A stretch of 23,495 nt of DNA from Ignavibacteria bacterium UBA7675. GTDB lineage: Bacteria > Bacteroidota > Ignavibacteria > Kapaibacteriales > UB7675. Both the position numbers and the translations under genes were made by a program. Numbering within the stretch: the first letter of the stretch is position 1; every line of letters starts with the position of its first letter. Where the stretch lies: NCBI GenBank assembly GCA_002483085.1, contig DLHF01000074.1:1-23495 (forward strand). Reading direction: 5' to 3'. Positions 1 through 7,231 of the stretch are shown here, in pieces. A model generated the notes under the pieces. The model searched no databases. It saw nothing but the letters and a program-made list of their open reading frames with translations, and was not told where the DNA came from.

Positions 1-232
1 TACTTTCGCCTTGAATTCTGCGCTATGTACTCGTCTTGTCGACTTCATATGTAGACCTTTCTGTTTTTGTGTTTTTACAACTTAACATCTGGTCCTAATT
101 TCCGGGAGTATTATAATCCAAGTATCAAAAGGATCGTCCTGAACGGTTCCCACAACGGATGTTGCGATTATATCCACAGGAATACCCTGTTCGCCAATCC
201 TGCCTATTAGCGCTCGGTATCTTGCCCAAATT

Positions 233-1615
233 CTACAGCAATGTGCCGTGCAATACCAAATAGGCCACAGTAAAGTAAATGACAATACCAGTGACATCTA
301 CAAGCGTAGCTACAAAAGGCGCCGACGACGTGGCCGGATCGAACCTAAATAGCCGCAAAAGGAATGGCAACATCGAGCCAGCCAGCGTACCGAGCAAGAC
401 CACACCCACCAACGCAATACTTACTGTGGCTCCCACGAGCAGCCAATGTTCGCCATACACATTAGAAAATGCCGACCACGCAGCAATCCGCAAAAAGCCA
501 ATGAGACCGAGAATACAACCCAGCGCTATGCCCGTCGCAAGCTCGCGGCGCATTACCCGCCACCAGTCGCCTAATGTCACTTCGTCCAGCGCCATTGCGC
601 GTATCATCAGCGTGGCAGCCTGCGAACCGGTATTGCCCCCGCTGGAAATAATAAGCGGTAAGAATAGTGTCAGTACCACAGCCTTCTGTATTTCTCCCTC
701 GAAGAATGCCAAGGCGCTCGCAGTAAGCATTTCTCCTACGAGCAGGACTATAAGCCACCCCGCACGCTTGCGGATCATAGCTGGCAGCGGAATGCGTAAG
801 TAGGGCTCTTCGATAGCTTCCATACCGCCAAATTTCTGAATATCTTCCGTCGCTTCCTCTTCGGCTACGTCCAAGACGTCGTCGGCGGTGACAATGCCGA
901 GCAAAATGCCATCCTTGTCGACAACAGGCAGCACAAAGCAGTCGTACTTCCGAAAAACAGAGACAGCTTCCTCTTGTAAGTCGTTGGCAAAGAGCGCTAC
1001 CGGACTATCGTCCATCAGCGACGACACAGTGGCTTCTGGCTGAGCGAGCAGAACATCACGCAAGCGGAGTTCGTCTACAAGCCGACCACGGTCGCCCAGC
1101 ACATACAGAACATCGAGCGTTTCGCTGTCGCTCCCTACGCGGCGAATATGGTCGAGCACCCTATCCACCGTCCATTCAGTGCGCACGGCAATATAGTCGG
1201 GCGTCATCAGCCTGCCAATACTTCCTTCGGGATAGCCCAGCAGCTTCTGAGCCACAGCACGTTCCATTGGCGCCAGCAGCGTAAGAAGTTCTTTTACGAC
1301 CGCACCGGGAAGCTCTTCAAACAGCGCTGTCCTGTCGTCGGGCGACATTTCGTTCAGCAGCGACGCTACTTCGTCTTTGAGAAGCCCCTGGAGAAGATTC
1401 TTTTGGGTTTCGGCTTCTAAATGCTCGAACGTATCGGCGGCGAGCTCACGGGGCAGCAGCCGGAAGACCACCGCTTGTTCATGTTCTTCCAAGTCGCCAA
1501 TGATTTCGGCGGCATCCTCTGGCCCCCACTCTTCGAGCAATTCGCGCAGAAGTGCAAACTGCCGCTGCTCTATGAGCTCAGTTACTTCGGGCTGTATTAA
1601 TCGTCCAATGTTCAT
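233..1615 (-). CDS. mgtE: Magnesium transporter MgtE
   Basis: 460 residues, the usual length for MgtE, a homodimeric inner-membrane Mg2+ channel gated by cytosolic Mg2+. The order of domains is complete: an acidic, helical MgtE N domain (about residues 1-130, many DDR/EEL-type pairs), a CBS pair (about 135-255, including GRLMTPDYIAV and LPVVDKDGILLGIVTADD), a connecting 'plug' helix, then five membrane helices from about 285. The family hallmark PLIISSGGNTGSQA is at 320-333, and Asp440 in ATLVDVTG matches the pore aspartate of the family. The ATG at 1615 lies 39 bp after the queE stop with no clear Shine-Dalgarno, so it is probably read from the queE transcript. That gap is too short for an M-box leader. 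Identification is firm; the co-transcription is inferred. Confidence 0.96.
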   Translation of the reverse strand: MNIGRLIQPEVTELIEQRQFALLRELLEEWGPEDAAEIIGDLEEHEQAVVFRLLPRELAADTFEHLEAETQKNLLQGLLKDEVASLLNEMSPDDRTALFEELPGAVVKELLTLLAPMERAVAQKLLGYPEGSIGRLMTPDYIAVRTEWTVDRVLDHIRRVGSDSETLDVLYVLGDRGRLVDELRLRDVLLAQPEATVSSLMDDSPVALFANDLQEEAVSVFRKYDCFVLPVVDKDGILLGIVTADDVLDVAEEEATEDIQKFGGMEAIEEPYLRIPLPAMIRKRAGWLIVLLVGEMLTASALAFFEGEIQKAVVLTLFLPLIISSGGNTGSQAATLMIRAMALDEVTLGDWWRVMRRELATGIALGCILGLIGFLRIAAWSAFSNVYGEHWLLVGATVSIALVGVVLLGTLAGSMLPFLLRLFRFDPATSSAPFVATLVDVTGIVIYFTVAYLVLHGTLL

Positions 1616-1654
1616 TCTACATGCCAGAAAAAAAACTATTGATGCACCGGCCTC

Positions 1655-2359
1655 TTATACGCCGCGTGTATCCGGATGCCAGATAAATTTATGTAACTGT
1701 AGTTGAAACCGGGCAGGCAGATGGTCGTCGAGCATCCATTCCACAATACTGCGGTATTCCACTGTGCCAAATACGGGCGAAAGAAGAACAGCCGCAGTCC
1801 GGTTTCCGAGGTCGTAGGTGTTGATAATTTCGCGCGCAAACTCGTAGTCCTCACGCGAGCCAATCACGAACTTCACTTCGTCGTGCACACGGAGAATTTC
1901 CATGTTTTTGTAGTTGTTCAGCGGCGTCATTTTCGACGACGGGCACTTGACATCGATGATGCGGATAACACGCTCGTCGCACAGCTCGGTATCAATGTGC
2001 CCGCCAGTCTCGACAGCCACTGTATAGCCCTCATCGCAGAAATACGCCATCAGTGGAAAGGTAGCTATCTGCTCCAATGGTTCACCGCCAGTGAACTCCA
2101 CAAAGCCACAGTTGTATGCGCGCACCTGCTCGGCAATATATGCACCAGACACGTCGGTTCCGCCGGAACGCCTGTCGATAGAGTATGTAGTATCACAATA
2201 GGAACAGCGCAGCGTGCAGCCGTGCAGCCGCACAAATACACAGGGCATGCCTGCGCGCGTTCCTTCGCCTTGCACGGAGTAGAATATCTCATTCAGCCGA
2301 AAGCCAAGTTCAGGTGCTGGCCCAGCGGGCAACAGCTCTTTTGTAGGTTGCTGGATCAT
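1655..2359 (-). CDS. queE: 7-carboxy-7-deazaguanine synthase QueE (radical SAM)
   Basis: 234 residues. QueE converts 6-carboxy-tetrahydropterin to 7-carboxy-7-deazaguanine in queuosine and preQ1 biosynthesis. The N-terminal substrate-loop signature FYSVQGEGTRAGMP (about 26-39) is followed by the [4Fe-4S] cysteines C48, C52 and C55 in the CX3CX2C spacing (GCTLRCSYCDT), and by the SAM-binding FTGGEPLEQ at 89-97. VAVETGG and DVKCPSS further on are also QueE-like. The ATG at 2359 has no Shine-Dalgarno. It is the first gene of a leftward pair with mgtE and diverges from the UDP-glucose dehydrogenase gene across a 170-bp gap. No other queuosine genes are in the window. I looked for a preQ1 riboswitch in the gap and did not recognise one. 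Confidence 0.95.
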   Translation of the reverse strand: MIQQPTKELLPAGPAPELGFRLNEIFYSVQGEGTRAGMPCVFVRLHGCTLRCSYCDTTYSIDRRSGGTDVSGAYIAEQVRAYNCGFVEFTGGEPLEQIATFPLMAYFCDEGYTVAVETGGHIDTELCDERVIRIIDVKCPSSKMTPLNNYKNMEILRVHDEVKFVIGSREDYEFAREIINTYDLGNRTAAVLLSPVFGTVEYRSIVEWMLDDHLPARFQLQLHKFIWHPDTRGV

Positions 2360-2529
2360 AATTTTCGATGTTTCTGCGCATTTGCATTCCTGTTCCGGAC
2401 AACGACAATGCCCGGCAGGAGTCCTGCAAACTTCGCAAATTTTATCGCTATCTTACTGGAAAATCGTAAATTGGCGTTCATTACAACGCCGCCTGGACGG
2501 CGACAAACCGTTACTGAGAGGAATAAGAT

Positions 2530-3879
2530 ATGCCTTATAATATTGCCGTTATCGGCACTGGATATGTCGGACTCGTTACTGGTACGTGTTTTGCCGAAAC
2601 AGGAAACAATGTCACGTGCGTGGACATTGACGAAGCCAAATTAGAAAAATTACGCGCTGGATTTGTTCCAATCTACGAACCGGGCCTTCAGGCGCTGTTC
2701 GAGCGAAACATTCGCGAACGGCGACTACAGTTCACAAGCCAGCTCGAAGAAGCTGTACTTAGCTGCTCGCTGCTGTTTTTGTGCTTGCCTACTCCTCCCG
2801 GTGGCGACGGGGCTGCCGACCTCTCCTATGTGCTGAATGTTGCCAGTGATATCGCCCATATTCTTACCAAGCACAATATTACCGAGCTGAAAATTCTTGT
2901 CAATAAAAGCACAGTGCCAGTTGGCACTGCCGACAAGGTGCGCGATGTGCTGCACGGCGTCAACCCATCGCTCAATGCAAAAGTGGCTAGCAATCCGGAG
3001 TTTCTGCGCGAGGGCTTTGCTGTGGAGGATTTTATGAAGCCCGACCGCGTAGTAGTTGGGGCGTCTAATCCAGAGGTGGCCGACATCATGCGCGACCTGT
3101 ACGAGCCCTTTACACGCAGTGGCAACCCCATCTACATTATCGACGAGCGCAGCGCCGAAGTGTCTAAATACGCAGCAAACTCCTATCTCGCTATGCGTAT
3201 TTCGTTTATGAACAATCTTTCGCAATACTGCGAAAAAGCAGAAGCAGATATAGATGACGTCCGCCTTACCATGGGAGCCGACAGCCGTATCGGCAAGCGA
3301 TTTTTGTTTCCTGGCATTGGCTATGGCGGCAGTTGTTTTCCCAAAGATGTTCGCGCCTTTATCCACTCTGCCCAGAGCGATGGCATCGACCTGTCGATCC
3401 TGCGTGCAGCCGAGGATGTGAATCTTCAGCAGCCCGTGCGCTTTGTACGACGCATTAAAGAGCGGTTCAACGGCGAGCTCGCTGGCAAACGCTTTGCGGT
3501 GTGGGGCATGGCCTTTAAGCCGAATACCGATGATACTCGCGAAGCTCCGGCATTCCGCATTATCGACAAATTGCTGTCCGACGGCGCTGTGGTGACAGCC
3601 TACGACCCAGAGGCCAAAGAAGGAGCAGAAAAGTATTACGGCGATAGAATTATCTATGGCAAAGATATGTACAGTATGCTGGATGGCGCCGATGCGCTGA
3701 TTATCGCCACCGAGTGGAATGAATTCCGCAATCCAGATTTTCCGCGCCTGCAACAACTGATGATACAACCGCTCATTTTCGACGGTCGCAATGTATTTGA
3801 CCTCGAAAAAATCGAAAAAACGGGTTTTATCGAGTATTACAGCATCGGTCGCAGAGATATTATCCCAGCGCTACAGTGA
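2530..3879 (+). CDS. ugd: UDP-glucose 6-dehydrogenase
   Basis: 449 residues, standard for bacterial UDP-glucose/GDP-mannose dehydrogenases. The enzyme oxidises UDP-glucose twice with NAD+ to UDP-glucuronate, a precursor of surface polysaccharides. The N-terminal Rossmann signature GTGYVGLVTG is at residues 9-18, followed by VDIDEAKLEKL. LPTPPGGDGAADLSYV and NKSTVPVGTA are typical of the NAD-binding domain. The catalytic cysteine is C269 within GIGYGGSCFPKD, and the C-terminal UDP-binding domain contains GMAFKPNTDDTREAP. The ATG at 2530 is supported by a GAGAGGAA ribosome site at 2516-2523. It appears to be a single-gene unit. A repeat element begins 18 bp after its stop, and the nearest hairpin with terminator character is about 350 bp downstream. 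GDP-mannose dehydrogenase activity is a less likely alternative. Confidence 0.96.
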   Translation: MPYNIAVIGTGYVGLVTGTCFAETGNNVTCVDIDEAKLEKLRAGFVPIYEPGLQALFERNIRERRLQFTSQLEEAVLSCSLLFLCLPTPPGGDGAADLSYVLNVASDIAHILTKHNITELKILVNKSTVPVGTADKVRDVLHGVNPSLNAKVASNPEFLREGFAVEDFMKPDRVVVGASNPEVADIMRDLYEPFTRSGNPIYIIDERSAEVSKYAANSYLAMRISFMNNLSQYCEKAEADIDDVRLTMGADSRIGKRFLFPGIGYGGSCFPKDVRAFIHSAQSDGIDLSILRAAEDVNLQQPVRFVRRIKERFNGELAGKRFAVWGMAFKPNTDDTREAPAFRIIDKLLSDGAVVTAYDPEAKEGAEKYYGDRIIYGKDMYSMLDGADALIIATEWNEFRNPDFPRLQQLMIQPLIFDGRNVFDLEKIEKTGFIEYYSIGRRDIIPALQ

Positions 3880-3897
3880 TATCGAGCGCATAAAGTG

Positions 3898-3948
3898 TGT
3901 GGCACGGGCGTCGCTCGGGCGCCCGTTAGGTCGCTGTCACCGGTCGCA
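3898..3948 (-). repeat. Dispersed repeat, copy 1 (51 bp, short form)
   Basis: Read on the minus strand it starts TGCGACCGGTGACAGCGAC and ends GCGACGCCCGTGCCACA, the two ends shared by all four copies in the window. The centre contains CCTAACGGGC, the opposite orientation of the centre of copies 2 and 3. It lies 18 bp after the ugd stop. No clear target-site duplication is seen. Confidence 0.85.
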
Positions 3949-4230
3949 CACACCGTTTCGTGGTTGGCCAAAAGCCAGCCGCCAATAGGCATAACCTTAT
4001 GTACATACTCAATATTTTCGCATATCTGCCGAATCTGTCTGTATCTATCCCGCTTGCAACTGATGGCGAAAAGCCATGCAACGGGAAGCGACTGTAAAAA
4101 TAAGACACAGACAACGTGCTGTGCGGAAACTATAAGCCGGGCACAACGACCGAAGAACAACTACAAACTTCGGTGAATTTCATCTCAGGTGCCTGTAGAA
4201 ACAAGACCAACAGCACCATTTTCCGAAAAT

Positions 4231-4264
4231 AAAAAAGAGAGCCGCCCTCCCCTGCGACGGCTCT
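4231..4264 (-). terminator. Terminator-like hairpin with GGGGAG loop
   Basis: A perfect 7-bp stem, AGAGCCG (4238-4244) with CGGCTCT (4258-4264), with a 13-nt loop. On the minus strand it is followed by a run of six T and further T-rich sequence, so it would stop leftward transcription. The loop on that RNA carries AGGGGAGG. No convincing gene lies immediately upstream on the minus strand, so it may be a leftover. Confidence 0.65.
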
Positions 4265-4269
4265 TGCTC

Positions 4270-4302
4270 AAAAAAGAAAGCCGCTCTCCCCTGTAGCGAC
4301 TT
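4270..4302 (-). terminator. Second, imperfect terminator-like hairpin
   Basis: AAG-C-CGCT (4278-4285) pairs with AGCG-A-CTT (4295-4302) with one mismatch, and the 9-nt loop reads AGGGGAG on the minus-strand RNA. A T-rich run (complement of 4271-4279) follows on the minus strand. It is an apparent tandem relative of the hairpin at 4231-4264, offset by about 40 bp. Confidence 0.5.
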
Positions 4303-4661
4303 CCATCAGTGGACAGATTGATTGTGCAATAAAGCGTGTTCCCCTACGCATAAGCGCAGTGTGGCAATATGTGCGACCAGTCGGCAGTGGCTCTCCGACC
4401 TGTTTTTGATCATCACTTTTTCTATGTTGGGTTTTCTTGGAATTTCCCCAGTATTCCGCATTACAGATGGCTTGTCCTGCAATTGCACCTGCTGATAGCA
4501 ACAACAACGAGCTACAAAACTACAGAATGGGCATACCGGGAACTATAGGAAGCAGGCTGAATTACGAGTAGGTAGAATACGGATTTGGGCATAGGGAAAA
4601 TTCTCTGCTGTAGGTAGGACAATGCCGGATACGGGCAGCAAAACAAAGTGAGTAGCAAAAC

Positions 4662-4702
4662 AAAGAAGAGCCACTACTCCCCATAGCAGCTCTTCTTTTT
4701 TA
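4662..4702. terminator. Bidirectional terminator downstream of sorting-domain remnant
   Basis: A perfect 10-bp stem, AAAGAAGAGC (4662-4671) with GCTCTTCTTT (4689-4698), has a 17-nt loop containing CTCCCC. A T run follows on the plus strand and a weaker T-rich stretch on the minus strand. It lies 72 bp beyond the stop of the minus-strand sorting-domain fragment, which it could terminate. Confidence 0.7.
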
Positions 4703-4773
4703 GTATTCGCACTCACTTAAAAAGTGAGAAAAATTGTTGGCATCAGCAAGACAAAAGTGCGAGGTTCTGCTGC

Positions 4774-5003
4774 TTACCTCATCATCATCATTTTTTTCGA
4801 CGTTACGATTCGGCCATTCACCGACACACCGTACATATACACACCAGTGTCTAACCCTTTTGCAGAGATCGTCAACTGCTGTGGCGTATTGATTGTAGCG
4901 GGATAGCGCTGGAGCACTTTGGTACCGCTGGCATCAGCCACAACAATTTCGACCTTGCCTGCGATATTGGAGGGCACGAGCCACTCGAACAACACGCCCG
5001 GAA
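4774..5003 (-). pseudogene. Orphan type IX secretion C-terminal sorting domain (remnant)
   Basis: The minus-strand frame beginning near 5000 reads VLFEWLVPSNIAGKVEIVVA, then LTISAKGLDTGVYMYGVSVN, and ends TSKKMMMMR. This is the pattern of the Por/type IX secretion C-terminal sorting domain: a beta-sandwich with V-E-I...D..G and G-L-.-.-G-V-Y, ending in a basic KK-M tail. Such domains sit at the end of large exported proteins. Here nothing precedes it: the frame is closed by a TAA at 5044-5046 inside the repeat copy at 5006-5078, and the usual N-terminal part of the domain is absent. The only possible starts are non-ATG (GTG at 4995). I take it as the tail of a lost gene, cut at the repeat. 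The alternative is a C-terminal fragment separated by rearrangement. Confidence 0.7.
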
Positions 5004-5005
5004 TA

Positions 5006-5078
5006 TGCGACCGGCGACAGCGACGCCCGGTAGAGCCGTCCCGTTAGGGCGGCTCGATGCAGCGACGCCCGTGCCACA
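5006..5078 (+). repeat. Dispersed repeat, copy 2 (73 bp, long form)
   Basis: Begins TGCGACCGGCGACAGCGACG and ends GCAGCGACGCCCGTGCCACA. The centre has GTCCCGTTAGGGCGGCTCG, nearly identical to copy 3, and CAGCGACGCCCG occurs twice as a direct repeat. Its left edge abuts the type IX sorting-domain remnant and its right edge is 28 bp from the lysozyme stop. Confidence 0.88.
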
Positions 5079-5105
5079 GCACAGGCGCCCTGGTATTTGC
5101 CATCA

Positions 5106-5765
5106 CTAACTGTTTGCCGCACTACTGGTATTAACCGCCGTAGCAATTTCCTCATATCCCCAGAATTTCATCAGATCGGTGCCATTAAATGTGTCGCGGT
5201 CGCAGGCGCCAATGCCGTCTACGGTGTGCGGCTGCGGCCCAACCGCTCCGTCTGTATACTGCCACAATGTCCAGGTCGACCAGTTAGCAGGTACTTTTGC
5301 TACCGGACCGTATTCCGACAGCCAGAACCAGCAGTTTGCGAGTATAGGATCGTGGTTGTTGCCGAGCAAGGTTTTGATATAAATACCGGAGTACAAGCCC
5401 GGCCACCGCCCCGTATGAGCCTGTACAATCTGAACAAACTGCCGCGCCTGATCCAAGCTCATGCTGCTGCCCTGTGTATTGGTCTCGAAGTCGAGCACAA
5501 GCAGATCGAGCGGCCCAGGCTGCACCGTAGAAAGAAAATGCTGCGCCTGCTGCTGGACATCGTTGCCAGTGCCGAAATGATACGCTCCCCACAGAAGCCC
5601 TGCGCTCTGCGCCTTTTGCTTGTTGACAGCGTACATCGGGTCGGTGTATGCCGCTCCCTGTGTCGCTTTGTGAATAACGCCGAGAATGCCATCGGCCTTT
5701 GCTTTGCCGAGATCGACATTCCCATTGTGATGCGAGAGATCAACAATAACATTAAGTCCGGTCAT
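5106..5765 (-). CDS. GH25 family lysozyme (muramidase), no signal peptide
   Basis: 219 residues, one complete glycoside hydrolase family 25 domain. GH25 enzymes cleave the beta-1,4 bond between N-acetylmuramate and N-acetylglucosamine in peptidoglycan. The N-terminal VDLSHHNG carries the first conserved Asp (D9), and LDFE supplies D92 and E94, the expected acid and its partner. LYSGIYI, WLSEYG, LWQYTDG and the closing DRDTFNGT fit the family. There is no signal peptide or membrane segment, so it is either released by a holin-like route, used in a phage or contractile context, or exported by another means. The start at 5765 is set by AAAGGA four bases upstream. No holin, spanin or phage structural gene is nearby. 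Family assignment is firm; the biological role is open. Confidence 0.92.
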   Translation of the reverse strand: MTGLNVIVDLSHHNGNVDLGKAKADGILGVIHKATQGAAYTDPMYAVNKQKAQSAGLLWGAYHFGTGNDVQQQAQHFLSTVQPGPLDLLVLDFETNTQGSSMSLDQARQFVQIVQAHTGRWPGLYSGIYIKTLLGNNHDPILANCWFWLSEYGPVAKVPANWSTWTLWQYTDGAVGPQPHTVDGIGACDRDTFNGTDLMKFWGYEEIATAVNTSSAANS

Positions 5766-5990
5766 AGAATCCTTTCAAAAGAAGTACCTGATGATACTGG
5801 TTGTGTAGAGAGAATGGATGGATTCCAAAACATTCGCACTCTGTGCACAGCGCTCATTACTTCCCCGGCGGCGTTTTGGAATGCGTCAAATTAGAGAAAA
5901 ACAGATGGGAAAGCAAGAACGAAGGCAGGAAGGATTGTCTGGAGAAGAACCGCAACAACCACTCATTGGAATGGCGATAGCCGCGCAATC

Positions 5991-6021
5991 TTGCGGCCAG
6001 TATGGCAATGTGGTATCTTTG
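5991..6021 (+). promoter_or_regulatory. Bacteroidota-type promoter for the DUF952 gene
   Basis: TTG (5991-5993), 20 bp, then TATCTTTG (6014-6021), matching the Bacteroidota -33/-7 pattern TTG-N19-21-TAnnTTTG. Transcription would start near 6028, about 70 bp before the chosen start. This also argues against a translation start at 6002. The remainder of 5766-6097 shows nothing else recognisable. Confidence 0.65.
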
Positions 6022-6097
6022 GAATATTCGCGAAAAAAGCCTATCAGCTACAGTACAACCGCGACCCAGAGGCAAACTCATGTATCAAGGAACAACG

Positions 6098-6433
6098 ATG
6101 AAGATTACCTACCACGGAACGCCAAAAGCGTACTTTGAGAGCTTGGACACTTCTGCCCCGTATGTGCCTGAAGCATTCGGCAAAGAGGGGTTTATCCACA
6201 CAACAGAAGGCCGCGAGGCAGTATCAATTATCCTGACTGGTATCTATAAAGCATACAAGGAGCCATTTGTGGTGCTGCACATCGACAAGGATAGCATCGC
6301 GGCACCAGTGAGATATGACGACCCGGCCTGCCTTTTCCCACACATCTACGGTCCATTGAACCGCGACGCAATTATCAAAGTGGAAGACATACAGCGCGCC
6401 GAAGACGGCACCTTTATGCAACCACAGGAGTAG
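6098..6433 (+). CDS. DUF952 family protein
   Basis: 111 residues, the usual size for this single-domain family, whose biochemical function is not established to my knowledge. Family marks seen are the start KITYHGTPKAYFE, GFIHTTEG at about 31-38, and FPHIYGPLN at 80-88, followed by an acidic C-terminus. I choose the ATG at 6098 because AAGG lies seven bases upstream, because the protein then starts at the first beta strand of the family, and because the frame further upstream overlaps a promoter. An ATG at 6080 with GAGG seven bases upstream would add six residues. It is a monocistronic gene convergent with tRNA-Arg, and the two share a bidirectional terminator. Confidence 0.88.
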   Translation: MKITYHGTPKAYFESLDTSAPYVPEAFGKEGFIHTTEGREAVSIILTGIYKAYKEPFVVLHIDKDSIAAPVRYDDPACLFPHIYGPLNRDAIIKVEDIQRAEDGTFMQPQE

Positions 6434-6477
6434 TCCTACAAAACCAATAACACCGTGTACGTGAAGCACAACACGGC

Positions 6478-6514
6478 AAAAAAAATCCCCTGTACATCAG
6501 AGACATACAGAGGA
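6478..6514. terminator. Rho-independent terminator of tRNA-Arg (bidirectional)
   Basis: On the minus strand, TCCTCTGTA (6514-6506) pairs fully with TACAGGGGA (6494-6486), with one G-U pair and an 11-nt loop, and is followed by eight T. On the plus strand TATTTTTT follows the stem, so it can also end DUF952 transcription. Confidence 0.85.
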
Positions 6515-6531
6515 GTATTTTTTACTTTATG

Positions 6532-6605
6532 CGGTCCCGAGAGGATTCGAACCTCCGACACCAGGTTTAGGAAACCTGTGTTCTGTCCATCTGAACTACG
6601 GGACC
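6532..6605 (-). tRNA. tRNA-Arg (anticodon CCU)
   Basis: A 74-nt cloverleaf on the minus strand. The acceptor stem GGTCCCG/CGGGACC is perfect with discriminator G. The D arm contains AGTTCAGATGGACAGAAC, the anticodon stem is CAGGT/ACCTG around the loop TTCCTAA (anticodon CCT, reading AGG codons), and the T arm reads GGAGGTTCGAATCCTCT. The 3' CCA is not encoded. It is a stand-alone tRNA gene with a promoter 28 bp upstream and a terminator 18 bp downstream. No sign of an integrated element is seen next to it. Confidence 0.97.
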
Positions 6606-6632
6606 ACGGCTACGTGCGAACGCACACAGAGG

Positions 6633-6664
6633 CAAAGATACGGAATTGCAGCGGGAAGGGCAAA
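6633..6664 (-). promoter_or_regulatory. Bacteroidota-type promoter of tRNA-Arg
   Basis: On the minus strand, TTTG (6664-6661), exactly 20 bp, then TATCTTTG (6640-6633), a perfect match to TTTG-N19-21-TAnnTTTG. The predicted start is about 20 bp before the mature tRNA 5' end. Confidence 0.75.
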
Positions 6665-6743
6665 GCAGAAAGGGAAAAACAGCGGAATACCAGCAGCCAA
6701 TCAGGCGCCGGCCCCCCGTTTTCACATTGTGAATAGAGCGATG

Positions 6744-7199
6744 TCAGTGTATGGTATCGTCGCCATTAAGCATCAGCCTGCTACCGTGCAGCGAGGCATC
6801 AGCATCGAACAGGATAGTAGCTATCACCGAGTGCAACTGATCCAAATCCAGATTGCGGTATCCGGTAGCAATAGCCCGTTCGATCACCATTTCTAGATGC
6901 TCGTTGTTCAGAAGGCCGAGCTGGTACAATTGTATAAGATAACCGTGTATTTCCGGCGAGATAATTTCCTTTTCGGCATTATTCAGAAAGCGCAGCGACT
7001 TGCTCTGCGAGAACGCTTCACTGTTGATACTGTGATTGCCAAAATGGATTTTGTCGAACAGCCAGCTAAAGGCTGCCGATATCTCTGTGGTTGAATACCC
7101 GCGATCGGACAGCCGATCGAATGTTACCTTATCAATAGGGTGGTTGTGATTGAGCTCAGAAATCAGATATACAATGATTTCTATAATTCGTTCGCGCAT
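6744..7199 (-). CDS. smg: DUF494 / Smg family protein
   Basis: 151 residues. Features of the Smg (DUF494) family are a helical N-terminus (RERIIEIIVYLISEL), a middle part of the type 'YSTTEISAAFSWLFD', and the diagnostic C-terminal block MVIERAI...NLDLDQLHSVIATILF at about 103-132. Smg proteins are found near dprA and fmt in proteobacteria and their molecular role is unclear. Here the neighbour is ybeY, 32 bp upstream in the same direction, suggesting one transcript. The start is the ATG at 7199, with AGGA six bases upstream; a TTG two codons earlier would sit directly on that site and is unlikely. The C-terminus is slightly unusual (GDDTIH). Assignment is by motif memory, without a search. 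Confidence 0.8.
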   Translation of the reverse strand: MRERIIEIIVYLISELNHNHPIDKVTFDRLSDRGYSTTEISAAFSWLFDKIHFGNHSINSEAFSQSKSLRFLNNAEKEIISPEIHGYLIQLYQLGLLNNEHLEMVIERAIATGYRNLDLDQLHSVIATILFDADASLHGSRLMLNGDDTIH

Positions 7200-7231
7200 A
7201 ATCAATCCTGATAGCGTAACACGTGGACAGA

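Larger units (their letters stand above)
3880..4773. other. Gene-poor intergenic stretch with repeat and hairpins
   Basis: About 0.9 kb with no open frame that resembles a protein. Apart from the repeat and terminator-like hairpins listed separately, it holds a 7-bp inverted repeat ACCGAAG/CTTCGGT (4149-4155 and 4168-4174) and a 7-bp palindromic pair CTCACTT/AAGTGAG (4712-4718 and 4722-4728). The short frames here read through the repeat or are rich in Cys, His and Arg, and are best treated as noise. Confidence 0.6.

Noticed and set aside
82..232. Minus-strand open frame continuing past the mgtE stop, reading ...GIPVDIIATSVVG... to a stop at 82
   Set aside because: Its only early start lies inside mgtE in another frame, there is no ribosome site, and I recognise no family; it could be a fragment but is not supported.
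1616..1654. Possible M-box magnesium riboswitch before mgtE
   Set aside because: Only 39 bp separate queE and mgtE, far too short for such a leader.
2360..2529. Possible preQ1 riboswitch between queE and ugd
   Set aside because: No recognisable preQ1 aptamer hairpin followed by an A-rich tail was seen on the minus strand.
4375..4400. TGCGACCAGTCGGCAGTGG as a possible fifth repeat copy
   Set aside because: Only the first seven bases and scattered positions match and the conserved end is missing.
4268..4507. Minus-strand open frame between the hairpins and the sorting-domain remnant
   Set aside because: It overlaps a terminator hairpin and its translation has no recognisable pattern.
5818..6138. 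Open frame overlapping the start of the DUF952 gene
   Set aside because: It overlaps the promoter and the DUF952 gene in another frame, and its composition is not protein-like.
6192..6200. Exact DnaA box TTATCCACA inside the DUF952 gene
   Set aside because: It falls on the conserved GFIH codons of the family and is isolated, so it is most likely coincidence.
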